From contig NZ_JAHUWJ010000002.1 in the NCBI RefSeq assembly GCF_019219075.1, positions 310,001-374,000 on the forward strand: 64,000 bases of DNA, given 5' to 3'. Made by a program: the position numbers and the translations under genes. The stretch is from Chitinophaga sp. sic0106. Lineage in GTDB: Bacteria; Bacteroidota; Bacteroidia; Chitinophagales; Chitinophagaceae. Each line of letters begins with the position of its first letter. The stretch's first letter is position 1. Below, one piece after another: positions 33,191-42,670 of this stretch. Under the pieces are notes generated by a model that was not told the DNA's origin, searched no databases, and saw only the letters and a program-made list of their open reading frames with translations.

Positions 33191-33969
33191 TAGCATCTAA
33201 AGCTGCGCTAGATTTATTATTTGAATGTAGTGTAAATGACCCCAGAGACGTGGATATTGAAGATTTGATTATTTATAAAAATGGAATTGTAAAGGAAGTT
33301 CCCTTGTCTGGATGTGATGGACGAATGGTCATGAAAAATGGGAAAGCTATAGTGTCGGTTAATTCAAAAATCGAATATACCAAAAAAAGAAGATTTGTAC
33401 TAGCTCATGAATTGGGGCACATTATACTCCATCCTGATAGGGAAGCCAGCTTTACCGATAATCACGACACTTTAGAAGATTATCGAAAAGGAAGCCAAGA
33501 GAAGGAAGCCAATGATTTTGCAGCTGAACTTTTAATGCCAGCGCAAAAATTCAAATCTGCATGTATTGGACAGAATTTTTCATTTTCAATATTATCAAAG
33601 CTTGCCGAAAGCTTTGATACAACCCTGTCTGCTACAGCTTTTAGGTATGTTGACCATGGAAATTTTCCTATTTGCCTATTTTATTGTAAGGATGGCGTAG
33701 TTCAGTATTGGAAAAAATCTAAAGATTTTTGGTTCAGAATTCCTGATAACAGGCATTTAGCAGTTCCGTCTGGCTCAGTTGCAAGCGAATATTATGAGAA
33801 AGGTAAGATTTATTCGAAGGAGTGGGCGGATCAGGATATTTTTAAATCGACTTGGTTTGAATTAAGAGATGAGGATGAGGATCTAAGGATGAAAGAGTTT
33901 TGTATTATAACTCCAAAGTTTAACTCGGTTCTTAGTGTTGTATGGCAACCCAACAAAGGTAAAAGATAA
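33187..33969 (+). CDS. ImmA/IrrE family zinc metallopeptidase
   Basis: 260 residues. The zinc site is RRFVLAHELGHIILH (His74, Glu75, His78), followed by the family helix KEANDFAAELLMP, which carries the third-ligand region. A C-terminal part of about 120 residues (from about 140) is probably a sensor domain. Relatives cleave repressors after DNA damage or phage infection: ImmA cleaves ImmR, IrrE/PprI cleaves DdrO, and CapP cleaves CapH in some CBASS operons. It is the last gene of the divergent three-gene unit, overlapping its upstream partner by ATGA. Confidence 0.88.
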   Translation: MIASKAALDLLFECSVNDPRDVDIEDLIIYKNGIVKEVPLSGCDGRMVMKNGKAIVSVNSKIEYTKKRRFVLAHELGHIILHPDREASFTDNHDTLEDYRKGSQEKEANDFAAELLMPAQKFKSACIGQNFSFSILSKLAESFDTTLSATAFRYVDHGNFPICLFYCKDGVVQYWKKSKDFWFRIPDNRHLAVPSGSVASEYYEKGKIYSKEWADQDIFKSTWFELRDEDEDLRMKEFCIITPKFNSVLSVVWQPNKGKR

Positions 33970-34179
33970 TAGGGTGAAACATTACGCTCACCACTTCGCT
34001 TCACTGCACTAGGCTTGGATTTTTTTACTTTTTTATATATTGATAGATATTCCAATCATCTTCCTTTTATCAAAGTAACAGTGATGCGCAGTCGTTAATT
34101 GATTTTGTAATACAACTCGGTAAATGGAAATGGGGTTTTAGGATAATCTTTTCTCATTATTGATAAAACTAGATTAGCC

Positions 34180-35718
34180 ATGAAAACAAATATCAACGTT
34201 TTCGCCGTTGGCTACGCCCGCATCAGTATCAAAGACCAATCCAGTTATTCCCTCACATTTCAAGAACAAGCCATAAAACGCTACTGTGAACAAAACAAAC
34301 TTACCCTTATTGCATTCTTTCGCGACGATGGTGAGAGCAGTGACACCTTCGACCGCCCCAACTGGAAGGCTTTAGAAGAGTTTCTCCAAAAACATAAGGA
34401 TCTGGTCCAATATCTGGTTGTCTTAGAGTTAGACCGCTTCAGCAGGGAGCTGACCAAGGCATTACAGAAGATCGACGAACTATATCAGAAGTACAAAATC
34501 CGTGTGGTCACGGTGAGCGAGCCAATATCACAGGATAGCTCTTCGCCCAGTAGTTTTCTAATGCGTGGAATAAAACTGCTCATTGCGAATCATGAATTAA
34601 ACCTTATTCGAAGCCGGACAGCTCAGGCTATGCTGCAAGCTAAGGAGTCAGGAAGGTTTACACATCACGCTCCGTTCGGCTATAGGAATAAAAAGGATAG
34701 GGCGGGGTTACCAGTATTGGAAATTGTACCTAAGGAAGCCGAAATAATCAGGTTTATTTTTCAGCAGTATATAGCTGGCGTTCCATTTTCCCTGATCTTC
34801 GAGGAGGCCAGGAGTCAGGGATTCAATCGATCAGGTAATAATAGTATCCAGCATGTTCTGAGTAATTCTTTGTATGCGGGATTTATTAAGATTGCGAAGA
34901 GTGCCAGTCAACCGGAAAGACTTGTGAAAGGGCTACATCAACCAATTATATCGTTATCTCTGTTTAATACAGTTCAGGATTTATTGAAGAGAAGGCATAA
35001 GCCAATTGCGAGTAAACCTAAGCAGGTTATTCCTTTACGTGGTATGTTAAGATGTCCGTGTGGTGCTGCGATCTCTGGGAGTTATTCCGGTGGCCGCAGC
35101 AGACGGAAATATCTGTACTATTTCTGTGGAAAGGAGCGCTCCTATAATTTCCCAGGGGAAACATTACATCTGATGTTTGATAAAATTCTGAAGCAGCTTT
35201 CTTTCACACCAACGGACTTTGACCTGGTTAGGGAGAAGGCCGTGACTTGGTTGCAGGAATACCGAAAGAATCAAGGTACACAGATAAAAAACTGCGTTGA
35301 TCACATAAAGGCAATAAAGCAAAAAATTTGCTACCTACAAATTGCGCTATTAAATGGCGTGATTTCCACCAGTATGTACAATCGCGCATATGCCGATTGC
35401 AGCCTGCATAAGGCACATTGGGAGGCAGTGGCGAATATCCTGAGGAAAGAGCAATTGCCAGTACTGGATATGCTCAATAGGGCAGGAGAGACGTTGATGC
35501 ATTTAAATGAGTTGTTTACAACATCCAGAGAGGCGGAGAAATTCAAACTAATGAAATTGATTTTTCCGGAGGCACTTGAGTTTGACGGTAAACTATTTCT
35601 TACCTCAGCCGTCCATCCAGCTCTGGCTTTCAACTATAGGAAGAATTTGTTTTATGATCTTCTCACTTTAAAACAGTCTAAAGATGAAAACAAAGGCAAA
35701 ACTTCGGAAGGCAGATAG
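34180..35718 (+). CDS. Large serine recombinase (site-specific integrase)
   Basis: 512 residues. The resolvase domain opens with VGYARISIKDQSSYS (Ser16 is the likely nucleophile) and has LELDRFSRE with the catalytic arginines. The recombinase domain covers about residues 160-270 (APFGYRNKKDRAGL). A zinc ribbon follows at about 287-325 (RCPCGAAISG and a later single Cys in YYFCGKERS, so the second CxxC is reduced), then a coiled coil. It probably integrated the island. Its end overlaps the next gene by 35 bp. The 210 bp before it show no gene. Confidence 0.88.
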   Translation: MKTNINVFAVGYARISIKDQSSYSLTFQEQAIKRYCEQNKLTLIAFFRDDGESSDTFDRPNWKALEEFLQKHKDLVQYLVVLELDRFSRELTKALQKIDELYQKYKIRVVTVSEPISQDSSSPSSFLMRGIKLLIANHELNLIRSRTAQAMLQAKESGRFTHHAPFGYRNKKDRAGLPVLEIVPKEAEIIRFIFQQYIAGVPFSLIFEEARSQGFNRSGNNSIQHVLSNSLYAGFIKIAKSASQPERLVKGLHQPIISLSLFNTVQDLLKRRHKPIASKPKQVIPLRGMLRCPCGAAISGSYSGGRSRRKYLYYFCGKERSYNFPGETLHLMFDKILKQLSFTPTDFDLVREKAVTWLQEYRKNQGTQIKNCVDHIKAIKQKICYLQIALLNGVISTSMYNRAYADCSLHKAHWEAVANILRKEQLPVLDMLNRAGETLMHLNELFTTSREAEKFKLMKLIFPEALEFDGKLFLTSAVHPALAFNYRKNLFYDLLTLKQSKDENKGKTSEGR

Positions 35719-36340
35719 CAGCTATCTTGACTGTTATGATAGCCATACGATTACCTTGTTGCAAGGAATATCAGGTGAATCTAATAATAGGGATCTTGAA
35801 TTCGATCTGCACAAAACGATTGCAATTCAAAGGGCAAATATTAAGCACCTGGTAGTACAAGAAATGATGGACAGCGATGAAATGAAGGATTTGCTGATTG
35901 ACAAGTTCCGGATACCAAAGCATATCACATGTGACGTCTGTGGCTTACCCTTGCGCTTCTGCACCTATTTCTTCGATATGGAAGATCATCCAATTTTATT
36001 TGTTTTTGAATGTTTAAAGGGTCATTTGCCCAGAGTACTAGTGGATGCTGATGGAAGACGTTATGATATGCCTGCGCAAAAATGCTCGGACTGTGGCTTC
36101 GATATGACAGTATCACTGGAAGGGCTAAACGATGAATTAACCATTAGCCACGAATGTCATTCCTGTGATAAAAAAATTGAAGACACTGTAAAAGCTGATT
36201 GGACGGACTTCTCGCAGATTAAAGAAGAAGACAGAAAAGAGTATTGCTATTCATTTGCAGGACAAAATTTATTCTTTCTCAGTTTATTTCGGCTGGCAGA
36301 GGATTTGAGCCAGATGGGAGTTGAACACGTAAGTGGCTAA
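35684..36340 (+). CDS. Zinc-ribbon protein overlapping the recombinase, unknown
   Basis: 218 residues. Three cysteine pairs are seen: CDVCGL (residue about 84), CSDCGF (about 137) and CHSCDK (about 157), consistent with one or more zinc ribbons. It starts 35 bp inside the recombinase frame, so the two are coupled. It may be an accessory DNA-binding protein of recombination. Its last codons (SQMGVEHVSG) are written by a 17-bp match to the tRNA-Leu gene, which suggests the gene ends at or near an attachment site. Confidence 0.65.
   Translation: MKTKAKLRKADSSYLDCYDSHTITLLQGISGESNNRDLEFDLHKTIAIQRANIKHLVVQEMMDSDEMKDLLIDKFRIPKHITCDVCGLPLRFCTYFFDMEDHPILFVFECLKGHLPRVLVDADGRRYDMPAQKCSDCGFDMTVSLEGLNDELTISHECHSCDKKIEDTVKADWTDFSQIKEEDRKEYCYSFAGQNLFFLSLFRLAEDLSQMGVEHVSG
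36310..36326. other. Candidate attachment sequence at the end of the zinc-ribbon gene
   Basis: CCAGATGGGAGTTGAAC is identical to bases 36449-36465 inside tRNA-Leu, 139 bp away in the same orientation. The overlap with the left candidate (28148) is the ten bases CCAGATGGGA. Confidence 0.45.
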
Positions 36341-36396
36341 AAATGAAAATAATGTGTAAAAAATGAGAAGAAAGCTCGAAAAGTTGGAGAATAAAA

Positions 36397-36441
36397 AAAA
36401 CCGCCATAAGATACTGTCTTTCAAGTATTTATGACGGTTTT
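36397..36441 (-). terminator. Rho-independent terminator of the tRNA genes
   Basis: A long AT-ended stem (AAAACCG / CGGTTTT with CATAA / TTATG and ATAC / GTAT) lies just after the tRNA-Leu 3' end on the minus strand, with an A run at 36393-36400 that reads as a T run in the direction of transcription. Confidence 0.7.
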
Positions 36442-36444
36442 ATG

Positions 36445-36530
36445 TACCCCAGATGGGAGTTGAACCCACACTCGCATTACTGCGAACGGGATTTTAAGTC
36501 CCGCGTGTCTACCAATTCCACCACCAGGGT
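36445..36530 (-). tRNA. tRNA-Leu (anticodon TAA)
   Basis: 86 nt. Acceptor stem ACCCTGG/CTGGGGT with discriminator A, D-loop GGAATTGGTAGACACG typical of leucine tRNAs, anticodon arm CGGGA-CTTAAAA-TCCCG with anticodon TAA, long variable arm, T-loop TTCAACT. CCA is not encoded. Candidate attB of the CBASS island. Confidence 0.95.
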
Positions 36531-36554
36531 ATCAAATCCTCCAAGAGGATTTTG

Positions 36555-36627
<73 letters not shown>

Positions 36628-36747
36628 TTTTAAAAAGAACTTTTTCCCTTCAATCCCCGCTCATGGCGTTTTTCGTTGGGATTGCAAAGATAGGAATCTT
36701 TTTGAATTTACAAATTTTTTTTCAAATGATTCAAAGATTTTTATGCA

Positions 36748-37581
36748 TTACTGATTAAAAGTATAATTGTACTTCACCATCCCTAACAGCTCCTTCCCTT
36801 TGCCATAGCAGCTTTCACGGTCAGGTAACCCACTCGCCTGATAGCTGTACTCCCAGATAGTATACTCCCCGCTAGCCACATTTACCGACGTCATCTTCTT
36901 TAACAACCCACCCTCATATTCAAACATATAGTCCGGCAACATACGCTTTCTCACTGCGTTATAACTGTATATGTCCGTCAGCTGACCATTGGCGTCATAG
37001 TTAAAATACGTCCGCTTGCCCAGCGCCGGCTGCTCCTCAATCACATGCCCCGCACTATCCGTCTTGAAAGCCACCACCAGCGAATCATTGGTCGCACTCT
37101 TCCTCCGCACCATCCGCTGCAGCCTGCCAGCAGTATCATAGACATAACTACGCGTTTCCTCAAACTTTAACTTACTCGACGTCGCCTGTGAACTGCTGCT
37201 CACCAACACCAGCTTGCCCCCCTCATCATAACGGTACTGGGTAATCGTAATGCTCGCATTCGTACTGTCCACCGTTTTGGTAAGCATCCCCTTCGATGAA
37301 AAAGTGCTCACCAGCACCTCATAACCTGTGGCACTACTGTTAGTAACAGAGCGTAACTGATGCCCAGTCGGACTCACCAGCCGAACACACCTGAAATCCT
37401 TGTCCGGCTGCATCCCCGGATCAAACGTCTGCACCATCTGCGCCGTTACCTTCTGCTGCTTCAGCACCGCCATAGTAGCAACGGTACGCTGCGTATTCAC
37501 AATGTCCTGGAAATAATACTGACTGCTGGCTGTGGAGGCAATGCCCAGAAAGCCTAATAAAATTGCAATTGATCTCTTCAT
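36748..37581 (-). CDS. Exported protein with YD/RHS-like repeats
   Basis: 277 residues from ATG 37581 (MKRSIAILLGFLGIASTASS, a signal peptide); the frame is open 33 codons further but is not protein-like there. Repeats of the tyrosine-aspartate type occur: YRYDEGGKLVLV, YVYDTAGRLQRM, FNYDANGQLTDI, FEYEGGLLKKM. It is a short secreted beta-rich protein, much smaller than true RHS toxins and without any toxin domain. Function unknown. Confidence 0.75.
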   Translation of the reverse strand: MKRSIAILLGFLGIASTASSQYYFQDIVNTQRTVATMAVLKQQKVTAQMVQTFDPGMQPDKDFRCVRLVSPTGHQLRSVTNSSATGYEVLVSTFSSKGMLTKTVDSTNASITITQYRYDEGGKLVLVSSSSQATSSKLKFEETRSYVYDTAGRLQRMVRRKSATNDSLVVAFKTDSAGHVIEEQPALGKRTYFNYDANGQLTDIYSYNAVRKRMLPDYMFEYEGGLLKKMTSVNVASGEYTIWEYSYQASGLPDRESCYGKGKELLGMVKYNYTFNQ

Positions 37582-37721
37582 GAATAGGTTACTACGCTTT
37601 TGCGTCTGCAAATTAAACGTAAAATTCAATTTAAAATTTTTCAGATGTTTGATTTTCCTCCCGCTTTGGCCATATGCCAATTAATTTTATATCTTTAGCC
37701 CGCCAATAATCTAAATCGCTT

Positions 37722-38891
37722 GTGAGAACTCAACCCTTACGTGAAGACAAACACTGTCTGAACTGTGGATACGAAGTGCCAGAAAGATACTGTACCCATT
37801 GCGGCCAGGAAAATACCGTACAGCACGAAACCTTCGGACACCTGGTGAAACATTTTGTAGCTGATATCTTTCACTACGACAGCCAGTTCCTGATCACACT
37901 CAAATATCTCATGATCCGCCCCGGATTCCTGACAAGGGAATATATGGCTGGTAGAAGGGTACGCTACGTAAACCCAATTAAACTATACGTGTTCGTGTCC
38001 TTCGTATTCTTCCTGACAGCCTTCGGCTTTATGGCGAAAAACTGGGATAAGTCAATCGATATCGAGGATGATCCACCTAAACTGAAAAAACAAACAACCG
38101 CACAAAAGGCAGATACACTACGCGTTGTAGCCGAAGGAGATACCGTGAACGGTTATCGTTATCATCCTGCACTTGCCAATGATACCAGTCATAATATTTT
38201 AGGGAGAGATTCAATGCTCCCTAAAGAAAAAACAAAAGTACCGGAACAGCCGGTCCTGGCACAAACGCATGATTCAGACTCCTCCGATACAGCAATGGCC
38301 CACCCAGCCACCACAGCGGGTCATGGCCACGGAAGCGAAGCAATTTCCCTCGCGGGTACTAAAACAAAAGTCTACGACGATGAACAGGCACAACTCCCGC
38401 CAGGTGAACGCGATAATAGATACGTCGCAAATATGAAGCGCCGGGCTTTATTTGTAACAGATTTCATAAAAGGCAGACTCCCTAATCAGGCAGCAGTCAG
38501 GGAACTAATGTGGGATTACTTCAAACATAACGCACCCAAAGTCATGTTCCTGCTGTTGCCACTGGCAGCACTCCTGATGAAATGGCTGTACCGGAAACAG
38601 AAAAAATGGGTATATGCAGATTTCGCCATCTTTGCGCTGCACTTCCATTCATTCATGTTTATTCTCTACCTGCTGGCTGTAATCATCATGTCCATATTCC
38701 CGGGGGCAAATGGTATTACCTGGGCAAACTGGATTATATTCGGTTACCTGGTAATAGCATTGTACAACAACTACGGCCAGTCATGGAAGCGCAGTATCTG
38801 GAAAGCCAGTGTACTCTGGATATCTTACGTGATGATGGTATTTGCGGTAATGATGATGGTATTGGGTTTCCTTGTTGCATTAATTTTGTAA
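37722..38891 (+). CDS. DUF3667 domain membrane protein with zinc ribbon
   Basis: 389 residues from GTG 37722. The N-terminal zinc ribbon CLNCGYEVPERYCTHCGQ is followed by the DUF3667 core (FHYDSQFLITLKYLMIRPGF) and a transmembrane helix (LYVFVSFVFFLTAFGF). A polar linker of about 150 residues leads to three or four C-terminal membrane helices. A common uncharacterised membrane family of Bacteroidota. The enoyl-CoA hydratase gene starts 8 bp downstream, so they may share a transcript. Confidence 0.85.
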   Translation: MRTQPLREDKHCLNCGYEVPERYCTHCGQENTVQHETFGHLVKHFVADIFHYDSQFLITLKYLMIRPGFLTREYMAGRRVRYVNPIKLYVFVSFVFFLTAFGFMAKNWDKSIDIEDDPPKLKKQTTAQKADTLRVVAEGDTVNGYRYHPALANDTSHNILGRDSMLPKEKTKVPEQPVLAQTHDSDSSDTAMAHPATTAGHGHGSEAISLAGTKTKVYDDEQAQLPPGERDNRYVANMKRRALFVTDFIKGRLPNQAAVRELMWDYFKHNAPKVMFLLLPLAALLMKWLYRKQKKWVYADFAIFALHFHSFMFILYLLAVIIMSIFPGANGITWANWIIFGYLVIALYNNYGQSWKRSIWKASVLWISYVMMVFAVMMMVLGFLVALIL

Positions 38892-38899
38892 GTTTACAA

Positions 38900-39676
38900 A
38901 TGCCTCAATTCATTATCATACACCAGCAAGTGGCCCCCTACGTGGCCCACATCCAGCTTAACAGACCCAAAGAGCTAAACGCCCTGAACCTCGAACTGAT
39001 GGGGGAACTCCGTGATGCACTCAAACAACTGGATGCCGACGACCAGGTACGCGCCATCGTGCTCTCCGGCAACGAAAAAGCATTCGCCGCCGGCGCCGAT
39101 ATCAAACAAATGGCCGGCAAAACCGCCATCGATATGTATAATATCGACCAGTTCAGCACCTGGGATACCATCAAAAAAATAAAGAAACCGATTATCGCAG
39201 CAGTAAGCGGCTTCGCCCTCGGCGGCGGCTGCGAACTCACCATGCTCTGTGATATGATCGTGGCCAGCGAAACGGCCCGCTTCGGTCAGCCGGAAATTAA
39301 ACTGGGCGTGATCCCCGGTGCCGGCGGTACCCAACGCCTTACCCGCGCCGTCGGCAAAGCCCTCGCCATGGAAATGGTGCTCACCGGGCGATTCATTACC
39401 GCCCGCGAAGCCCATCAGGCAGGCCTCATCAACCGCATAGTGCCCACGGAACTATTCCTGGCCGAAGCTATCAAACTAGCCTCCGAAGTAGCCTCCATGA
39501 GCCCCATTGCCATCAAAATGGCCAAAGAAGCTGTTCTCAAAGCATTCGACTCCACCCTCGACGAAGGCCTGCAATTCGAACGCAAAAACTTCTACCTCCT
39601 CTTCGCCTCCGAAGACCAGAAAGAAGGGATGCAGGCTTTCATGGAAAAACGTGCCCCCGAATTCAAAGGCCACTAA
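38900..39676 (+). CDS. Enoyl-CoA hydratase/isomerase family protein
   Basis: 258 residues from ATG 38900 ([15 protein letters not shown]); the open frame continues 106 codons upstream through the previous gene and should not be used. Crotonase-fold signatures are present: [11 protein letters not shown], oxyanion loop [22 protein letters not shown] with a catalytic Glu, and [17 protein letters not shown] with the second Glu. This is the pattern of true hydratases (FadB/EchA type). It should hydrate trans-2-enoyl-CoA in beta-oxidation. Acyl-CoA dehydrogenase at 55.4 kb could supply its substrate. Confidence 0.92.
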   Translation: MPQFIIIHQQVAPYVAHIQLNRPKELNALNLELMGELRDALKQLDADDQVRAIVLSGNEKAFAAGADIKQMAGKTAIDMYNIDQFSTWDTIKKIKKPIIAAVSGFALGGGCELTMLCDMIVASETARFGQPEIKLGVIPGAGGTQRLTRAVGKALAMEMVLTGRFITAREAHQAGLINRIVPTELFLAEAIKLASEVASMSPIAIKMAKEAVLKAFDSTLDEGLQFERKNFYLLFASEDQKEGMQAFMEKRAPEFKGH

Positions 39677-39773
39677 CTAATATTATTAAACTTTTTATTA
39701 TTTGAGTTGTTAACCCTCTAGACCTTGCCAAACCGGATGGTGGTACCTGTTTGGCATTGGAAACTATCAACTT

Positions 39774-40328
39774 ATGCAAAACGAACATCCTCTTACCGTT
39801 CGGCTGTTGCTCCTGACAATAGGCCTCTGCGGAATCGTTACCCAACAAGCCTGTAACAGCCGCGTGCAACAGGTGCGCGCCATCGTGCTGGCTGATGACC
39901 TCACCCCACCGGAATTAGATACCATGAAAACGGTATCAGATACCATACACGCCGAAATCGTCAGCTCCTGGACCTCCTTCGCCACCATGGAAGGACAATA
40001 CCCGGAAGACGCAGACCTCCTCAATAAAGAGCCACTTAAATCCAGAATGGCCAAACTCCTCGGACCCAAAAACCACGAGGAATTCCTTGAAAGATTTAAA
40101 GTCACCCCGCCACTCGAAATCGAAGATAACGTCCTGTTCGATGAAGGCTACCAACCCGGCGGGCGACAGTCAGACGCCGCTGCCATCGCCGTTGATATGG
40201 ACGACGATATCATCTACGTGGGATTGGCAGTACACCATAAACTCCACATCTTCAGCGAAAAAGGAGATACCCATTACCCCAAACAACTACGTACCTGGAT
40301 GACCAAATTCAAACGCTCCCAACCTTAA
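39774..40328 (+). CDS. Hypothetical exported or lipoprotein-like protein
   Basis: 184 residues. A hydrophobic N-terminus (VRLLLLTIGLCGIV) ends in TQQAC, which could be a degenerate lipobox. The rest is soluble and mostly helical, with an acidic middle (EGQYPEDADLLNKEP). I recognise no domain. It is followed at once by a strong bidirectional terminator. Confidence 0.55.
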   Translation: MQNEHPLTVRLLLLTIGLCGIVTQQACNSRVQQVRAIVLADDLTPPELDTMKTVSDTIHAEIVSSWTSFATMEGQYPEDADLLNKEPLKSRMAKLLGPKNHEEFLERFKVTPPLEIEDNVLFDEGYQPGGRQSDAAAIAVDMDDDIIYVGLAVHHKLHIFSEKGDTHYPKQLRTWMTKFKRSQP

Positions 40329-40341
40329 CTTACCACATACA

Positions 40342-40384
40342 AAAAGCCCCCTTTTCCACAGAAATGCCGGAAAAGGGGGCTTTA
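40342..40384. terminator. Bidirectional rho-independent terminator
   Basis: AAAGCCCCCTTTTCC / GGAAAAGGGGGCTTT, 15-bp perfect stem with an 11-nt loop, A and T tracts on both sides, between convergent genes. Confidence 0.92.
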
Positions 40385-40399
40385 TTATAAAAAAGACGA

Positions 40400-42670
40400 T
40401 TAATTGAACTTATTCTTCAACGCTGCCAGCTTCGCCTGGAAGTCGTTCAGCGGCGCCTCCTTCTGCGCAGGCTTGTCTTTCCTTTCCTTCCGCTGGCCAC
40501 CGCCCTGGTGTCCCTGATGTCCCTGGCTGCTGCCACCGCCGCCTTTTTCATTGTCTTTCATCGACAACGAAATACGCTTGCGCATCGCATCCACCTCCAG
40601 TACCGTTACCTGTACCTTCTGGTTCAGTTTTACCGCCTCATTAGGGTTGCTGATGAACTTGTTGGAAAGGTGGGATATATGCACCAAACCATCCTGTTTA
40701 ACCCCAATATCCACAAACGCACCAAACGCAGTGATGTTGGTAACCACACCTGGTAATACCATGCCCGGCTTCACATCTTCAATCTTGTGAATACCCTCGG
40801 CATACTCGAAAATGCTGATCTCATCACGAGGGTCACGGCTAGGCTTAGCCAGCTCCTTCAGGATGTCTTCCAGCGTTACCATACCCACATCTTCCTTGAT
40901 GAAGTCCTTCAGGTTAATTTGCTTGCGCAGATCTTCCTTACCCATCAAATCCTGCACCTTCAGTTGCTGCCTGCTCGCAATTTCCTCTACAAGCGGATAA
41001 CGCTCAGGATGCACGGCGCTGTTATCCAGCGGATTGTCACCATTTTCAATACGCAGGAAGCCCGCGCACTGCTCAAAAGCCTTATCGCCCAAACGGTGCA
41101 CTTTCTTCAGCTCCTTGCGGTTTTTGAAAGCGCCGTTTTCTTTTCTGTATTTAACGATGTTGTCGGCCAGGGAAGGTCCCAAGCCGGAAATGTAAGCCAG
41201 CAGGTGCTTGGAAGCGGTGTTCAGGTTCACACCCACGTTGTTTACGCAGCTAACCACCACACGGTCAAGACTCTGTTTCAAATGCGACTGGTTGACATCA
41301 TGCTGATACTGACCTACCCCGATGGACTTAGGATCAATCTTCACCAGTTCCGCCAACGGATCTATCAGCCTGCGGCCAATGGAAACAGCACCACGCACCG
41401 TTACATCCTGATCCGGGAACTCTTCACGAGCTACCTCAGAAGCAGAATAAACAGATGCACCGCTTTCATTTACCATGAAAACGTTGATTTTCTGGCCAAA
41501 ATCCAGTTTTTTCACAAATTCTTCTGTCTCACGGCCTGCGGTACCATTACCCACTGCAATGGCAGCAGTATCATACTTTTTCACCCATTTCTGGAGCAGC
41601 GCCTCGGCATCATCTCTCTTATAGTTCTTTTCCAGCGGGAAAATCACATCATGATCCAGCATGTTGCCCTGGTTATCCAACGCTACCACTTTACAACCGG
41701 TTCTGTAACCCGGGTCAATGGCAATAACTGCTTTAGGCCCCAGTGGTGCCGCCAGCAGCAACTGGCGCAGGTTCTCGGCAAATACATCAATCGCCTCTGC
41801 ATCCGCTTTGTCTTTGGCTCCCGCACGGAATTCATTTTCCAGGGAAGGACGCAACAAACGCTTGTAAGCATCAGCGGCCGCTTTTCCTACCTGCTCAGCA
41901 GCAGCACCTTTTCCGGTAACAAACTGCTTGCTCAGGATGTCCATGGCATCTTCCTCAACAGGCGCAATGGAACTGAATAATATACCTTCAGATTCAGCAC
42001 GGAGGATCGCCAGCACCCGATGGGATGGCATCTCCTTTAAATCTTCAGCAAACTCAAAATAATCCTTGTATTTATTGCCCTCTTCCTCTTTGCCTTCCAC
42101 CACTTTGGATGTCAGCTTGCCGGTATGGGTGAAAAGCTTACGCAGCTTGTCCCTGCACTCGGCATTTTCATTGATCCACTCCGCAATAATATCCCTCGCA
42201 CCCTTCAGCGCCTCGTCAGAAGTGGCTACCTGCTCATTCAGGAATTGCTCTGCTGCCGACACATCACCATCCTGCTGATCAAAAAGTAAATGGGCCAGCG
42301 GCTCCAGTCCTTTTTCAATCGCCACAGTGGCACGGGTTTTACGTTTCGGTTTGTAAGGCAGATAAATGTCCTCCAGCTCAGCCAGTACCCAGGTAGATTC
42401 AATTTTTCCCAACAGCTCAGGGGTCATTTTTTCCTGTTCTGTGATCGTCTTGATAATAAAATCACGACGCTCATCCACCTCTTTGTAGCGCTTCTGTAAG
42501 TCCTCTATCCGGCCAATCTGCACCTCATCCAGACTCCCCGTTACCTCTTTTCGGTAACGTGAAATGAATGGTACCGTTGATCCTTCAGATAACAGGTTCA
42601 TAGTGTTCTCCGCCTGCCTGGCCGAGATACCTAATTCGGATGAAATCAGTGCAATGTGTTTCGAATTCAT
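40400..42670 (-). CDS. tex: Tex family RNA-binding transcription accessory protein
   Basis: 756 residues. The Tex N-terminal helical region (LGISARQAENTMNLLSEGST), a YqgF-type RNase H fold (AIDPGYRTGCKVVAL), the helix-hairpin-helix pair (VNLNTASKHLLAYISGLGP, then GAFKNRKELKKVHRLGDK) and a C-terminal S1 domain (GMVLPGVVTNITAFGAFVD, about residues 640-705) appear in the normal order. A Gly/His/Gln- and Lys-rich tail follows. It binds nucleic acid and associates with RNA polymerase. Length and order are standard. Single gene, closed by the shared terminator. Confidence 0.95.
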   Translation of the reverse strand: MNSKHIALISSELGISARQAENTMNLLSEGSTVPFISRYRKEVTGSLDEVQIGRIEDLQKRYKEVDERRDFIIKTITEQEKMTPELLGKIESTWVLAELEDIYLPYKPKRKTRATVAIEKGLEPLAHLLFDQQDGDVSAAEQFLNEQVATSDEALKGARDIIAEWINENAECRDKLRKLFTHTGKLTSKVVEGKEEEGNKYKDYFEFAEDLKEMPSHRVLAILRAESEGILFSSIAPVEEDAMDILSKQFVTGKGAAAEQVGKAAADAYKRLLRPSLENEFRAGAKDKADAEAIDVFAENLRQLLLAAPLGPKAVIAIDPGYRTGCKVVALDNQGNMLDHDVIFPLEKNYKRDDAEALLQKWVKKYDTAAIAVGNGTAGRETEEFVKKLDFGQKINVFMVNESGASVYSASEVAREEFPDQDVTVRGAVSIGRRLIDPLAELVKIDPKSIGVGQYQHDVNQSHLKQSLDRVVVSCVNNVGVNLNTASKHLLAYISGLGPSLADNIVKYRKENGAFKNRKELKKVHRLGDKAFEQCAGFLRIENGDNPLDNSAVHPERYPLVEEIASRQQLKVQDLMGKEDLRKQINLKDFIKEDVGMVTLEDILKELAKPSRDPRDEISIFEYAEGIHKIEDVKPGMVLPGVVTNITAFGAFVDIGVKQDGLVHISHLSNKFISNPNEAVKLNQKVQVTVLEVDAMRKRISLSMKDNEKGGGGSSQGHQGHQGGGQRKERKDKPAQKEAPLNDFQAKLAALKNKFN

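Noticed and set aside
36748..37581. RHS/YD-repeat polymorphic toxin
   Set aside because: Only a few YD-like repeats in a 277-residue exported protein, no shell-size repeat region, and no toxin domain or immunity gene beside it.
38582..38899. Upstream extension of the enoyl-CoA hydratase frame
   Set aside because: It overlaps the DUF3667 gene in another frame; the real start is the ATG at 38900, where crotonase homology begins.
40787..41980. 397-codon frame on the plus strand inside tex
   Set aside because: Antisense shadow of the conserved Tex coding sequence.
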